The notes under the pieces are model-generated. The model searched no databases. It worked only from the letters and a program-made list of their open reading frames with translations, and was not told the DNA's origin. A program made the translations under genes and the position numbers. From positions 1-64,000 of the forward strand of contig NZ_SOAY01000012.1 of NCBI RefSeq assembly GCF_004364165.1: a stretch of 64,000 nucleotides of DNA. Reading direction: 5' to 3'. Within the stretch, counting starts at the first letter, position 1. The number at the start of each line of letters is the position of its first letter. This document shows, piece by piece, positions 28,302 through 37,882 of the stretch. Source of the stretch: Maribacter spongiicola. Lineage in GTDB: Bacteria > Bacteroidota > Bacteroidia > Flavobacteriales > Flavobacteriaceae.

Positions 28302-31300
28302 ATGATATCAAAAAAAATAGGTTATTTATTACTTCTTATAGCCTTTAGCTTATTGACCAGTTGTCAACAAGAACTATACAAGTCTAACAACAAGTTTAAT
28401 ATTCCTGAAAAGAGTACTGAAGAACCTCTTGTTCAGTTTTTAATAGAGCCTACAAATTATAGCGCTATTCTTGAAACAGAGAATTTGGCAAAGGCTTTTG
28501 ACTATTCTAAAATTGCGCACAAAACTTTATGGGTCAATCAATTCAACGAGAAACTTAATATTGCACCTACTACGAGGGTTGTAACGGTCCACGAAACTGC
28601 AGGACTAAGTACTATTGCCATAGACAGTCTTTTAAAGTTTGTTTCTAAAGGCGGAACCTTATTCGTTACCAAAGCTGCCAAAGATGAGCGTATGTCGTAC
28701 TTTTTTGGAATGACACCTGGTGCTGACTGGAGCACGAACAAAGAAGCTTCTGGTCTATTCTTTAATAAAGCGCTTTTTCCGGGTATGCAAGGGCGTGGTT
28801 TTGATAATAAAACAGTTCACCTAGGTTTTGACGGAGCTAACTTTTCTAGCAACGTAAATGTTTTAGTAGCGGCGCATAATAGTAAAGAATATCCTGTTTT
28901 AATTGAAAATAGAATAGGTAACGGAAAAGTTATTCTTTACAACTCATCACAAATTCTTAAAAAAGAAATGAGAGGTCTTTTATTTTCCGCAAGTTTATTA
29001 GGGCTTGAAGGTATTCCTTATCCTATTGCAAATATTGGAACATTATTTCTTGACGATTTTCCATCTTCCATGTACGATGATAACGGCAAAGCGATCAACG
29101 TACAAAAAGGTATCAGCAAATCTGAGATGCTAAAGGCTGACTGGTGGCCAAAAATGAAAAAACTAGCTCAAGAAGAAGATATTAAGTACTCTGCCTACGT
29201 AACTTTTAATGCCAATGAAAAAAATACCGGAGACCCCAATTATAAAAGCTGGGATCAAACTGGCTTATTAGACGGTAAAAATGATAACGGTACCAATAAA
29301 TGGTTAACAAATGAATTTACCAATAGAGGTCATGAACTTGGCTTTCGTGGTTACAACGACTTACCGCTTTCAAAAAAATTATGGGAAGACACGGATCTTA
29401 TTTTAGACAACGCAAAAGCTTCTGCCAATAAATGGGAAGATAATGTTTCAAAAACATTGCCCAACTCTTATGTTGCTCCAGACAATCAAATAGATAGTCT
29501 AGGCCTTATAGCGCTAAAGAAAGGGTTTCCTAGCTTAAACTTTTTACACACTTCATTTTTAGGAGATGTTTATGAAGGTGGTAATAGAGAGTTTGATCCT
29601 GACCCACTAAACAACCGCTTTTTTGATTACCCGCGTTTAAGTAGCGGCTATACCATTTCACAGAAAGAACAATGGGCAATAGAATCTACATACCTGTATA
29701 CCGGTATTTGGTCTCATGTATTAAATACTAATGATGTTTTAAAAATCGGTAGCACATCAAATGCTATTGGTGAATTAAAAAAACACATTGTTGATTACAA
29801 AAAAAGGCACCCATATATGAAGTTTTTAACTGCCAAACAATCTACAGAGGCAGCAATGGACTGGCGTTACCAAAGCATCCGCCATTTAAGCTACGAAGGG
29901 CAATATGAAGTTTCAAGTTCATTAAATACCGATGAAAAAAAAGACTCGTATTGGCTCATGTATGTTGAAGAACATAACAATGTTAAAGTACATGAAAAAC
30001 TATTCTTTGATCAGGTCGAATTCTCTTCGGTTCCTTTACTAAACGGTTTTCTTTATAGTATTAAAACGAATACGCCGAATATTAGCGTACCAGATATTCG
30101 TCCAGAAATAAGAACTCTTATAGGCACCACCTCAACGTTGATTACCAACACCAAAAGCGACTACAAATCTTATAATAAAAGCAAACAGACTATGGTACCA
30201 CTCAAGCAAAAAATCGACAGATTGGTTGTGGAGGAAAAAACAGAAGAGGCAACAAACTTAATGGAGAAATTATTCAAGGATAACAAATTCATCAACTCTC
30301 AACTGATAGTCAGCTATGCAGAGGGAATGGAAAAGCAAGGGAAAACAAAACAGCTATGGTCTCAATTAAACAGTCTATACTTAAAAAACCCTTCTAGTTC
30401 TTATGCTAATTTCTCTAGAGACATTAGTACCGTAAGTAATTACCCTTCACCCGCAGTTAAAAAAATGTGGATGGAAAGACAAATGGAATGGGGTCAAAAT
30501 GACGTTAACATATTAAAGGATTATTACCTGAACTTTAATACCGAAGACAATTCTAAAATTATAGAACAAGTTTTAGAAGTGATGTACACTTTAAAGCCTA
30601 CCGAGAATAACAAATTGACCTATTACGAATTTCTAGTAAAATCCAATCACGAGGATTTGTTGAAGAAACTTGATGCTATTGAACCTTGTAGTATTTCTAA
30701 CAAAGATTTAGCTACATCAATTAGCCAAGTGTATGCCGAAAAATTAAATTTTGAAACGGCTGAACTATGGCAAAAATGTGGAAATATTTCTGCTGAAGTA
30801 GTCAAAGAATGGAAAGAAAAAACGAAGACTATAGCAAGTAAGAAGTTTACAGATTTCGAATATTATACAAGATACTTATTGGTTAATGACCCAAATAAGG
30901 CAGTCGAAGAATTACAAGATATTGAACCTTGTAGACCTGATCTAATACGATTATCTAAAAACATCGCCTTATTATTCGCTGAATATGCACAATACCAAAA
31001 GGCATTAGACTGGAGCACTTGTACGAATACTATACCCATTGCAAAATTGCTAGACTGGAATTTAGAATTTGCCAATGGCAGGTATTTAAAGAAAGTTTAT
31101 GCGAACCATATAGAAAAAAATCCTAGAGATTACAATACCATGAACCACATGGTGAAGTTGCTCTTATTAAAAGGTGATGTCAATGCTGCTGGTGAAATTG
31201 CCGTTAACATACCACCTTCTAAAATTGATCCCGATTTTAAAATTGCATTTAATAATGAGGTGAAAGCAACATCTGACGAAAAGCAATCTTTATACATTAG

Positions 31301-32231
31301 TAAGTTTAAAATATTAATGGATGATGCCATTGTAAAAAAATCAGAGGTTGAAGCAAGAAAAAAGAAAGGGCACTCTATAGGGCTTACCTCAACGGCAATA
31401 GCAGATGAATTTAACCCAACATTGTTTAATAATGCATTTCATTTTGGTTTTTATAATAAGAAATTAGATTTTCACCAGTTCTCAATTGTTCAAGGTACAG
31501 CATATACTATTTTAAAAGATACGATAATACCTAATGATATTGGTAGAGATTTACTAGGTATGGAATATATTTATAAAAAAGAATCTGACCAAAAAAACCC
31601 TATTTATGTAGGTGCAAGAGTTGAGATGGACAACTTTAATAAAGTATTTTTCCATTTTAAATCTGGTATAGATTTCGTTGGTGACACTAGTAAATCTTCT
31701 TTAGCATTAAAAGCCAACCCAGTAACAACTGGTCCGGGGTATAATTTAAACATTTACGACATACAAGTAAAAGCTAAACAAGAGTTTGAATACTCATCTA
31801 ATTTAAACCATGAATTCTATGTAAAAGCAGATTACTATACCGATAGTCAATACTATGCCATTGGTGGTACGCGCGTAGAATACAATCTACTGAACTTAGA
31901 CACATTTAAACTAGGACCGTTAGTTGAAGGAGCTTACGGTGTAGGCTCTGAAGATAGACGAAACGGTTTCCCATACTGGTTGACCGAAGACAGACTTTTT
32001 GCCGGTGGCGGATTGCAATTTCAACTTGGTAATGATGATTCTGATTTTAACCTTAAGAGTGATTTCTCTCTTTTTGCCGAGCAAGACGAAGACAGATTTC
32101 AACGTTATGAAGGTGAATTGTCATACAGAATTAAAAACTTCACTACTATCAACTTAAACTACTCGTACTTTACAATTGATCAGTTTTTCTCAAATGCTGT
32201 TCAACTAGGTATTCAATATAATTTTAAATAG
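28302..32231 (+). CDS. Outer-membrane lipoprotein: DUF2194 deacetylase-like, TPR and beta-barrel modules in one chain
   Basis: The 1309-residue product has lipobox SLLTSC (Cys21). Residues about 40-235 look like a class I glutamine-amidotransferase-like fold. Residues about 240-590 resemble DUF2194/polysaccharide deacetylases: LFLDDFPSSMY (near 246), RGHELGFRGYNDL (near 341) and SYVAPDNQID (near 388). Residues about 600-1010 are TPR-like helices, including two matching units with IEPC (near 792 and 873) and a second Cys 30-40 residues later (WQKC, WSTC). About 1040-1309 is barrel-like beta sequence ending in GIQYNFK. PelA/PelB and PgaB/PgaA split similar functions over two proteins, so this may deacetylate and export a polysaccharide (inference). 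No glycosyltransferase gene is adjacent. A terminator follows. Confidence 0.65.
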   Translation: MISKKIGYLLLLIAFSLLTSCQQELYKSNNKFNIPEKSTEEPLVQFLIEPTNYSAILETENLAKAFDYSKIAHKTLWVNQFNEKLNIAPTTRVVTVHETAGLSTIAIDSLLKFVSKGGTLFVTKAAKDERMSYFFGMTPGADWSTNKEASGLFFNKALFPGMQGRGFDNKTVHLGFDGANFSSNVNVLVAAHNSKEYPVLIENRIGNGKVILYNSSQILKKEMRGLLFSASLLGLEGIPYPIANIGTLFLDDFPSSMYDDNGKAINVQKGISKSEMLKADWWPKMKKLAQEEDIKYSAYVTFNANEKNTGDPNYKSWDQTGLLDGKNDNGTNKWLTNEFTNRGHELGFRGYNDLPLSKKLWEDTDLILDNAKASANKWEDNVSKTLPNSYVAPDNQIDSLGLIALKKGFPSLNFLHTSFLGDVYEGGNREFDPDPLNNRFFDYPRLSSGYTISQKEQWAIESTYLYTGIWSHVLNTNDVLKIGSTSNAIGELKKHIVDYKKRHPYMKFLTAKQSTEAAMDWRYQSIRHLSYEGQYEVSSSLNTDEKKDSYWLMYVEEHNNVKVHEKLFFDQVEFSSVPLLNGFLYSIKTNTPNISVPDIRPEIRTLIGTTSTLITNTKSDYKSYNKSKQTMVPLKQKIDRLVVEEKTEEATNLMEKLFKDNKFINSQLIVSYAEGMEKQGKTKQLWSQLNSLYLKNPSSSYANFSRDISTVSNYPSPAVKKMWMERQMEWGQNDVNILKDYYLNFNTEDNSKIIEQVLEVMYTLKPTENNKLTYYEFLVKSNHEDLLKKLDAIEPCSISNKDLATSISQVYAEKLNFETAELWQKCGNISAEVVKEWKEKTKTIASKKFTDFEYYTRYLLVNDPNKAVEELQDIEPCRPDLIRLSKNIALLFAEYAQYQKALDWSTCTNTIPIAKLLDWNLEFANGRYLKKVYANHIEKNPRDYNTMNHMVKLLLLKGDVNAAGEIAVNIPPSKIDPDFKIAFNNEVKATSDEKQSLYISKFKILMDDAIVKKSEVEARKKKGHSIGLTSTAIADEFNPTLFNNAFHFGFYNKKLDFHQFSIVQGTAYTILKDTIIPNDIGRDLLGMEYIYKKESDQKNPIYVGARVEMDNFNKVFFHFKSGIDFVGDTSKSSLALKANPVTTGPGYNLNIYDIQVKAKQEFEYSSNLNHEFYVKADYYTDSQYYAIGGTRVEYNLLNLDTFKLGPLVEGAYGVGSEDRRNGFPYWLTEDRLFAGGGLQFQLGNDDSDFNLKSDFSLFAEQDEDRFQRYEGELSYRIKNFTTINLNYSYFTIDQFFSNAVQLGIQYNFK

Positions 32232-32249
32232 TATTATAACTAACTCAAA

Positions 32250-32282
32250 CAAAAAGAGCCCTCATATGATGGCTCTTTTACT
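32250..32282 (+). terminator. Terminator after the DUF2194/TPR/barrel gene
   Basis: Stem AAAGAGCC (32253-32260) pairs with GGCTCTTT (32271-32278), with a TCATATGA palindrome in the loop that can extend the stem, followed by T-rich sequence. Confidence 0.85.
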
Positions 32283-32448
32283 TTAGTTCAACTAAACAAT
32301 ACTATGATATTATTTAGAATTTCTACACTATTTTAATGGTCTTTCTAGACAACCATGCTTTCAAACATAAGTAATAGTATATTTGAATAATTCTTATGTT
32401 TTAGAATAATCATTAGATTGATACTTACTTCTAATTTTAAAATACATC

Positions 32449-32823
32449 ATGAAAATTATACAAATAGTTCTAATATATTTATTTGCATTTTTAATGCTTG
32501 CAGGTGCATTCAATCATATTTATGCACCTGAAACCTATAAAGCATTTATACCAAATTTTATACCCGAACAACTAGCTAATATACTATCAACAATTGCTGA
32601 AGCAATAATTGGTATTGCTTTGATTATTCCTAAATATAGAAAATGGGCCGGACTCGGTTTTGCTATATTGATGATACTATTCTTACCAATTCATATTTGG
32701 GATTTAACAAGAGAAATACCTGCAATCGGTTCTAAAGTCGGTGCTATGGTCCGTCTTGCTGTTCAAATACTATTTATAGCTGCCGGTTGGTGGATTTACA
32801 AATCTTATCAATCTAAAAATTAA
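32449..32823 (+). CDS. DoxX-family membrane protein
   Basis: The 124-residue product has four hydrophobic segments (about 3-20, 42-60, 68-85, 97-117). The features [39 protein letters not shown] and LPIHIWDL fit the short DoxX-like family. It is an inner-membrane protein of uncertain function, sometimes linked to redox or sulfur metabolism. It overlaps the end of the converging hemL gene by four bases. Confidence 0.8.
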   Translation: MKIIQIVLIYLFAFLMLAGAFNHIYAPETYKAFIPNFIPEQLANILSTIAEAIIGIALIIPKYRKWAGLGFAILMILFLPIHIWDLTREIPAIGSKVGAMVRLAVQILFIAAGWWIYKSYQSKN

Positions 32824-34100
32824 AATTCTATTTCTTTCAACGCATTTATAGTCGCATCTAAATCTTCGTAACTTAAAGCATCATTTAGAAAATAACTTTC
32901 AAAAGCACTTGGTGGCAAGTAAATACCGCGCTCTAACATACCGTGAAAATATTTCTTAAAGGTTTCATTATTACCTTTCGCTGAAGAAGCAAAATCGATA
33001 ACCGGGGCATCAGTAAAATGTACCGAAATCATACTACCATAACGGTTAATTTGATGTGTTACCTTTTTCTCTGTCAATACTTTTGCAATACCTTTATGCA
33101 GGTATTCTGCCTTATCAGCCAGACTTTTAAATACTTCAGGATTATTATTCAATTCGGTCAACATTGCTAAACCTGCACTCATCGCTAACGGATTTCCACT
33201 TAAGGTACCTGCTTGATAAACGGGACCATCAGGAGCTAGAAAATCCATGATTTCTGTTCGCGCGGCGAAAGCGCCTACTGGCAATCCGCCACCGATAACT
33301 TTACCGTAAGTAACGATATCAGCCTTTATATCCAGTACTTCTTGTGCTCCGCCTTTTGCCAAACGAAATCCCGTCATTACCTCATCGAAAATCAATAGTA
33401 TTCCTTCTTGGGTACATAGCTCACGTAGCCCTTTCATAAAAGAATCCGAAGGTACAATACAACCCATATTACCGGCAATTGGCTCAATGATAATTGCAGC
33501 CAATTCACCTTTATTTGCAGCTACCAATTCTTTCACTCCGGCTAAATCATTATAATCTGCCAACAAGGTGTCTTTTGCCGTGCCCTGAGTAACACCCGGA
33601 CTATTAGGGCTACCAAAAGTAACCGCACCACTACCCGCTTGAATCAAAAACGAATCTGAATGCCCGTGGTAGCATCCGGCGAATTTGATAATCTTGTCTT
33701 TACCCGTAAACCCTCTAGCCAAACGAACCGCACTCATACATGCTTCTGTTCCGCTGTTCACAAACCTAATTTTATCCATATTGGGCACCATAGAAATAGC
33801 CAGTTTCGCAAGCTCTGTTTCTATTTCAGTCGGCATACCAAATGAAGTACCGTTCTGTGCCTTTTCTACCACAGCGTTGATTACAGGCTCGTAGGCATGA
33901 CCTAAAATTAATGGCCCCCAAGATGCGATATAGTCAATTAGCTTATTACCATCCTCATCATACAAATAAGCTCCCTTGGCTTTCTTTACAAAAATTGGAT
34001 CACCACCAACAGCTTTAAATGCACGTACTGGTGAATTTACGCCGCCAGGTATATATTTTTTAGCCTCTGCGAACAGGGCGCTACTTCTTTGATAAATCAT
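32820..34100 (-). CDS. hemL: Glutamate-1-semialdehyde 2,1-aminomutase
   Basis: The 426-residue product starts at a typical HemL N-terminus ([20 protein letters not shown]), has [20 protein letters not shown] (phosphate-binding region), [16 protein letters not shown], and [17 protein letters not shown] with the PLP-binding Lys (about 267). It converts glutamate-1-semialdehyde to 5-aminolevulinate, entry to tetrapyrrole synthesis by the C5 pathway. Length matches the family. It is 20 bases downstream of the glucosaminidase gene and probably in one transcript with it. Confidence 0.97.
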   Translation of the reverse strand: MIYQRSSALFAEAKKYIPGGVNSPVRAFKAVGGDPIFVKKAKGAYLYDEDGNKLIDYIASWGPLILGHAYEPVINAVVEKAQNGTSFGMPTEIETELAKLAISMVPNMDKIRFVNSGTEACMSAVRLARGFTGKDKIIKFAGCYHGHSDSFLIQAGSGAVTFGSPNSPGVTQGTAKDTLLADYNDLAGVKELVAANKGELAAIIIEPIAGNMGCIVPSDSFMKGLRELCTQEGILLIFDEVMTGFRLAKGGAQEVLDIKADIVTYGKVIGGGLPVGAFAARTEIMDFLAPDGPVYQAGTLSGNPLAMSAGLAMLTELNNNPEVFKSLADKAEYLHKGIAKVLTEKKVTHQINRYGSMISVHFTDAPVIDFASSAKGNNETFKKYFHGMLERGIYLPPSAFESYFLNDALSYEDLDATINALKEIEF

Positions 34101-34120
34101 TCTCTTACTAAATTTTACTA

Positions 34121-34942
34121 TTATTTGACTTTAATAGGCTGCCCAATAGACAAATCTGCACTGCGCAAATTATTCAACTTCATCAGTTCATCGACGCTCA
34201 TATAGTACTTTCTTGATAATGAATATAAAGTATCGCCTTTTTGTACCGTATGTATATTATTAGAATCTGTTGTGACTACCGCTGTATTGTTATAATTGAC
34301 TTTTCTAGATTGCTTATCATATTGATGCAAATCGTACTTTTCTATTAAATAGATAAGTTTTTGTGGATACCTTGGATCCGTTGCATAACCTGCCTTTCTT
34401 AAACCCCTTGCCCAACCTTTATAATCGGTATGCCTTAAATTAAAAAGAAATGCATATCTAGACCGTGTCGTCAAGAAAATACTATGATCTCTAAAAGAAT
34501 ACATTGGGTGGTTATATTTTCTAAAGCATTCTCCCTTTTCATCATCATCATGAAAATCATAATCACCTTCCCAACCTTTATGGCACTTTATACCAAAGTG
34601 ATTATTGGTTTTCATTGCCAATTCACCTTTCCCGTAACCACTTTCTAAAAGTCCTTGTGCTAGGGTAATACTTGCCGGTATACCATAACCCATCATCTCT
34701 AACTGAGCGGTCTCTGCAAATGTGCTGATGTATTCTGAAGGAGAATCTATACTGAACCGAATAAACTTTGAAGGCTCTGCGGGCAGATTCGCTTTTGTAA
34801 CTTTTTTAGAACTCTCTGTACTGGTATTTCTACGTTCGTTTTGAACATTTTTGGTGCGTAACTGATCTGAGTACCTTTTTTTAGATTTACACGATGATAA
34901 TCCGATACCCATCAACAACACCAATAAAATTATCTTTTTCAT
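34121..34942 (-). CDS. Glucosaminidase-LysM peptidoglycan hydrolase (lipoprotein)
   Basis: The 273-residue product has lipobox GLSSC (Cys18), a glucosaminidase (LytG/FlgJ-like) domain about 65-210 with the catalytic Glu in [18 protein letters not shown] and the [13 protein letters not shown] segment, and a C-terminal LysM domain (about 228-272, [14 protein letters not shown]). It should cleave peptidoglycan in the periplasm. Its ATG overlaps the stop of the ACC-deaminase-like gene (ATGA), so the two are coupled. A TACCTTTG box at 34958-34951 could be an additional promoter. Confidence 0.9.
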   Translation of the reverse strand: MKKIILLVLLMGIGLSSCKSKKRYSDQLRTKNVQNERRNTSTESSKKVTKANLPAEPSKFIRFSIDSPSEYISTFAETAQLEMMGYGIPASITLAQGLLESGYGKGELAMKTNNHFGIKCHKGWEGDYDFHDDDEKGECFRKYNHPMYSFRDHSIFLTTRSRYAFLFNLRHTDYKGWARGLRKAGYATDPRYPQKLIYLIEKYDLHQYDKQSRKVNYNNTAVVTTDSNNIHTVQKGDTLYSLSRKYYMSVDELMKLNNLRSADLSIGQPIKVK

Positions 34943-35865
34943 ATATGTAACAAAGGTAAATTTTTCTTTTTCAGTACACTATTCATGCCAGCAATACCTT
35001 GCAAACCTCCTGTATGGATTGCCAAAATCTTTGTTCTAGGTGCAAAAGTATCGCGCTTTAACATATCGAACAACCCAAAAATCATTTTTCCGGTATAAAT
35101 TGGATCTAAAGGAATACCTGTTTGTTCTTTAAACTCATTTATAAATACAATAAGTTCTTCGGATGTTTTTGCATAACCCCCAAAGTGATAATCGGTCAAT
35201 AGCTGCCAACGGTTATTGTGGACCATTTTTTCGATTTCAATTTTCAGAAAATCACCTTTCAATGCCGAAAACCCAAAAACGTTCTGATGCGGAAAAGATG
35301 CATTTATTAATCCGGATACCGTACCACCAGTACCAACACTACTACATATCACATCAAACTCCACATCATCTTCGGTAATAATTTCTTCGCAACCTTTTAT
35401 GGCCAAACTATTTGTACCACCTTCTGGCACCAAATAGAATTCTCCAAACTCATTTCTTAAAGTCTCAATAAATTCTAAACTTTCTTTTTTTCTATAGTCA
35501 CTTCTGCTTATGAATTTAAAACGCATTCCGTCATCATAAGCCTTCTTTAATGTAGTGTTCGTTTGCCAAGAATTTTCAAGCTCTTCGCCTCGAATTACCC
35601 CAATAGAACAAAATCCTTTTTCTTTTGCCGCGTAAGCCGTCGCCGCTATATGGTTAGAATATGCGCCGCCAAAGGTTAATACGGTATTCTGATTTTCTGC
35701 TTCAGCAGCCAGTAAATTGTACTTGAGTTTTCTGTATTTATTACCAGATATAAAAGGATGAAGTAGGTCTTCGCGCTTAAGAACAAGGGTTACTTGCTTT
35801 TCTGTTAATAAAGGATGTTCAACAAGTTGATTGATGCTTTGCAAGTAGGGCGAATTTATCGCCAA
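34939..35865 (-). CDS. 1-aminocyclopropane-1-carboxylate deaminase / D-cysteine desulfhydrase family PLP enzyme
   Basis: The 308-residue product has VLKREDLLHPFISGNKYRKL with the PLP Lys (about 42), FGGAYSNHIAATAYAAKEKG, and CSSVGTGGTVSGL with the glycine-rich phosphate loop. These are the signatures of the tryptophan-synthase-beta-like ACC deaminase/D-cysteine desulfhydrase group. The exact substrate cannot be decided. The only start is a TTG at 35865, because a stop lies three codons upstream; it overlaps the end of the upstream HEXXH gene by 10 bases. Confidence 0.85.
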   Translation of the reverse strand: MAINSPYLQSINQLVEHPLLTEKQVTLVLKREDLLHPFISGNKYRKLKYNLLAAEAENQNTVLTFGGAYSNHIAATAYAAKEKGFCSIGVIRGEELENSWQTNTTLKKAYDDGMRFKFISRSDYRKKESLEFIETLRNEFGEFYLVPEGGTNSLAIKGCEEIITEDDVEFDVICSSVGTGGTVSGLINASFPHQNVFGFSALKGDFLKIEIEKMVHNNRWQLLTDYHFGGYAKTSEELIVFINEFKEQTGIPLDPIYTGKMIFGLFDMLKRDTFAPRTKILAIHTGGLQGIAGMNSVLKKKNLPLLHI

Positions 35866-36185
35866 AGATATTTAATAAAGCTGAACGTTTTTCGATTCCC
35901 TAAATAATCCATATCATTTTCATGTATGTAAGCTTCACGTTCAAAGCTTAGATTTTGATATGCCTTATAGGTATCTAAATAATAAATTGCACGAATTGCC
36001 CATTCGGTTAAATACAAGACATAAAAAGGTAAAATCAATAATTCTTGTTGCTGGCGCAAATGAATTTTCTCATGATTTATAAGAACATCATCATTTTTTA
36101 AACTTCTATTTTTTAAAAATATAAAGGGCCATAGTGAAAGCCCCACATAATTTTTATAGAAGAAATGTCTAAAAACCAATATCAT
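35856..36185 (-). CDS. Small membrane protein with HEXXH motif
   Basis: I chose ATG 36185 (109 residues, MILVFRHFF) rather than a TTG at 36224, because a TATCTTTG -7 box (36217-36210) lies inside the longer version. The product has two hydrophobic stretches (about 10-25 and 52-70) and an HEKIH motif (about 38-42) in INHEKIHLRQQQELL, with a later Glu in SFEREAY. That is the HEXXH...E layout of gluzincin metallopeptidases, in a much smaller protein than usual. The function is unknown; it leads an operon with the ACC-deaminase-like enzyme, glucosaminidase and hemL. Confidence 0.6.
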   Translation of the reverse strand: MILVFRHFFYKNYVGLSLWPFIFLKNRSLKNDDVLINHEKIHLRQQQELLILPFYVLYLTEWAIRAIYYLDTYKAYQNLSFEREAYIHENDMDYLGNRKTFSFIKYLWR

Positions 36186-36381
36186 AGATTTACTTTGGTG
36201 ATACTGTAACAAAGATAAAGCCAAAAATAGGTTGTCAGAAAATTACTGGTTTTTGTTGCCAACAAAACCGTTCAATGGTCATAATATGGCTTAAGGGCTT
36301 TTATAGCTATCTTCCAAACAACTTGCCTTTAGGTTATCAACAGAAAGAAGTAACTTTATACTATTAAAAGGCGTCGGTTAC

Positions 36382-36540
36382 ATGAAAGAGATAATCCCTA
36401 TAGAGGAAGGTGATTTTTATTGGTCTGAAAACGGATTTAGGGTCTTCACCAAACAATTTCACCTTAAACGAGGATATTGTTGTGAGAGTGGCTGTAGACA
36501 TTGCCCATATGGCTATGACCCAAAAACAAACATGCAATAA
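36382..36540 (+). CDS. DUF5522-family small cysteine-rich protein, 52 residues
   Basis: The frame contains FYWSENGFRVFTKQFHLKRG followed by YCCESGCRHCPYGYD. The closely spaced cysteines (CC-x3-C-x2-C) and the FT..FHLKRGYCC signature are those of the DUF5522 family, small proteins widespread in Bacteroidota. Four cysteines and a His could bind zinc or an iron-sulfur centre (inference). It is divergent from the HEXXH gene and stands 73 bases before the DUF4136 gene. Confidence 0.85.
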   Translation: MKEIIPIEEGDFYWSENGFRVFTKQFHLKRGYCCESGCRHCPYGYDPKTNMQ

Positions 36541-36613
36541 GTTTTAACATACCTCGGCATGATATTTGTAATTAATTTTAATAGAAAATTGAGTACTTAA
36601 AACATATAACGTT

Positions 36614-37186
36614 ATGAAAAACATCAAATTACTTGGCTTACCGCTGCTACTTTTATTTTTTATTACTTCTTGCTCATCAGTTAGTGTACTTTCTGATTAT
36701 GATCAAAAAGCAGATTTTAACGGCTACAAATCCTATGCCTTCTACAAAACAGGTATAGACAAAGCGCAGATATCTGATTTGGATAAAAAAAGAATTCTAA
36801 GAGCCATTGAAACAGAAATGAGTTCTAGAGGATTTGTGAAGTCTGAAACGCCAGATATTTTAGTTAGTATTTTTACCAAAGAACAAGAAAGAGTTGATGT
36901 TTATAATAACAACTACGGCTGGGGCGGTGCCTGGGGCTGGGGTTATAACCCATGGGCATGGGGTCCTGGATTTGGTTGGGGAGGCGGTACTAGCGTAAGC
37001 GCAAGTACACAAGGTTCTCTATATATAGACCTAATCGATAACAAAACAAATGAATTGGTTTGGCAAGGTAAAGGTGTTGGCACACTATCTAACACTAAAA
37101 ACATCGCTAAAAAAGAAGAACGTATTAGAGAATTTGTTTCTCAGATTTTAGAGCAATACCCGCCTAATGCGGTTGCAATGAAATAA
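36614..37186 (+). CDS. DUF4136 lipoprotein
   Basis: The 190-residue product has lipobox FFITSC (Cys20). The core has DYDQKADFNGYKSYAFYKT and IETEMSSRGFVKSETPDILV, standard for DUF4136. A Gly/Trp/Tyr-rich loop (about residues 104-122, NNYGWGGAWGWGYNPW and following) interrupts the domain, and a LVWQGKGVGTL strand follows. These proteins are periplasmic-side lipoproteins of unknown function. A terminator shared with the converging AsnC gene follows at once. Confidence 0.85.
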   Translation: MKNIKLLGLPLLLLFFITSCSSVSVLSDYDQKADFNGYKSYAFYKTGIDKAQISDLDKKRILRAIETEMSSRGFVKSETPDILVSIFTKEQERVDVYNNNYGWGGAWGWGYNPWAWGPGFGWGGGTSVSASTQGSLYIDLIDNKTNELVWQGKGVGTLSNTKNIAKKEERIREFVSQILEQYPPNAVAMK

Positions 37187-37200
37187 TAAATGTGGATTTT

Positions 37201-37243
37201 AAAAAAAGGGCTTGGAGATAAACATATCTGCAAGCCCTTTTTA
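37201..37243 (+). terminator. Terminator between DUF4136 and the asnC-like gene
   Basis: A long stem pairs AAAGGGCTTG-g-AGATA with TATCT-g-CAAGCCCTTT (about 37205-37239), flanked by A-run and T-run, so it can work in both directions. On the minus strand it begins two bases after the natural stop of the asnC-like gene. Confidence 0.9.
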
Positions 37244-37244
37244 T

Positions 37245-37713
37245 TTATAGCAACGGAAAATGAGTATCATTCTTAACCTCGTTTAAAACGAAAGCGCTTT
37301 TAACATTACCTACACTTGGTAGAGACGCTATTTTAAATTTCGCAAAATTATAATATGCATCTAGGTTTTTGACAACTACTTTTAAATGGAAATCAAACTC
37401 CCCCCCCCACTACAAAACATTCTACCACTTCTGGATATTTCATCACTTGCTCAAAGAAATCATCCATCATGGCTCCCTTTTGTGCTTCTAGTGACACAAA
37501 ACTGAAAACAGTAATACTCTCTTCAATTTTATCTTTATTCAAGATAGCTACATAGTTCTTTATAAAGCCATCTTGCTCCAATCTTTTAATACGCTCATAA
37601 ACGGGTGTTTTAGTTAATCCCAATTGCTCTGCTATAGACTTTGCCACCGTCTTAGCATCTTTCTGTAGTATTTTTAATATCGCTCTATCTATGTCATCTA
37701 ATTTCTCTGTCAT
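37245..37713 (-). pseudogene. Lrp/AsnC-family regulator interrupted by a frameshift in a G9 tract (possibly phase-variable)
   Basis: The frame from 37713 encodes an N-terminal HTH (DDIDRAILKILQKDAKT, LGLTKTPVYERIKRLEQDGF) and the first part of the RAM effector domain, but it stops at 106 residues after FVVGGGV. The break is at nine G on the minus strand (plus-strand C at 37400-37408). With eight G the frame continues as VVGGEFDFHLKVVV and ends at 37245, giving 155 residues with a complete RAM domain. It is divergent from the aromatic amino acid hydroxylase, the kind of gene Lrp/AsnC proteins control. A sequencing indel cannot be excluded. Confidence 0.85.
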
Positions 37714-37882
37714 AACTTTTTCCTGTTTTATGATTATAAGCTACATCTAAAAAGCACTTATTCCTTTAATAATATCATTTAAAAGTCTTATTTCCTAATT
37801 CACATATTATTAACAATTAATTGGACTGTAAATGATATATTTAATAGAAATAATGTGAATCCACCATATAAAAGTTAAGTGT

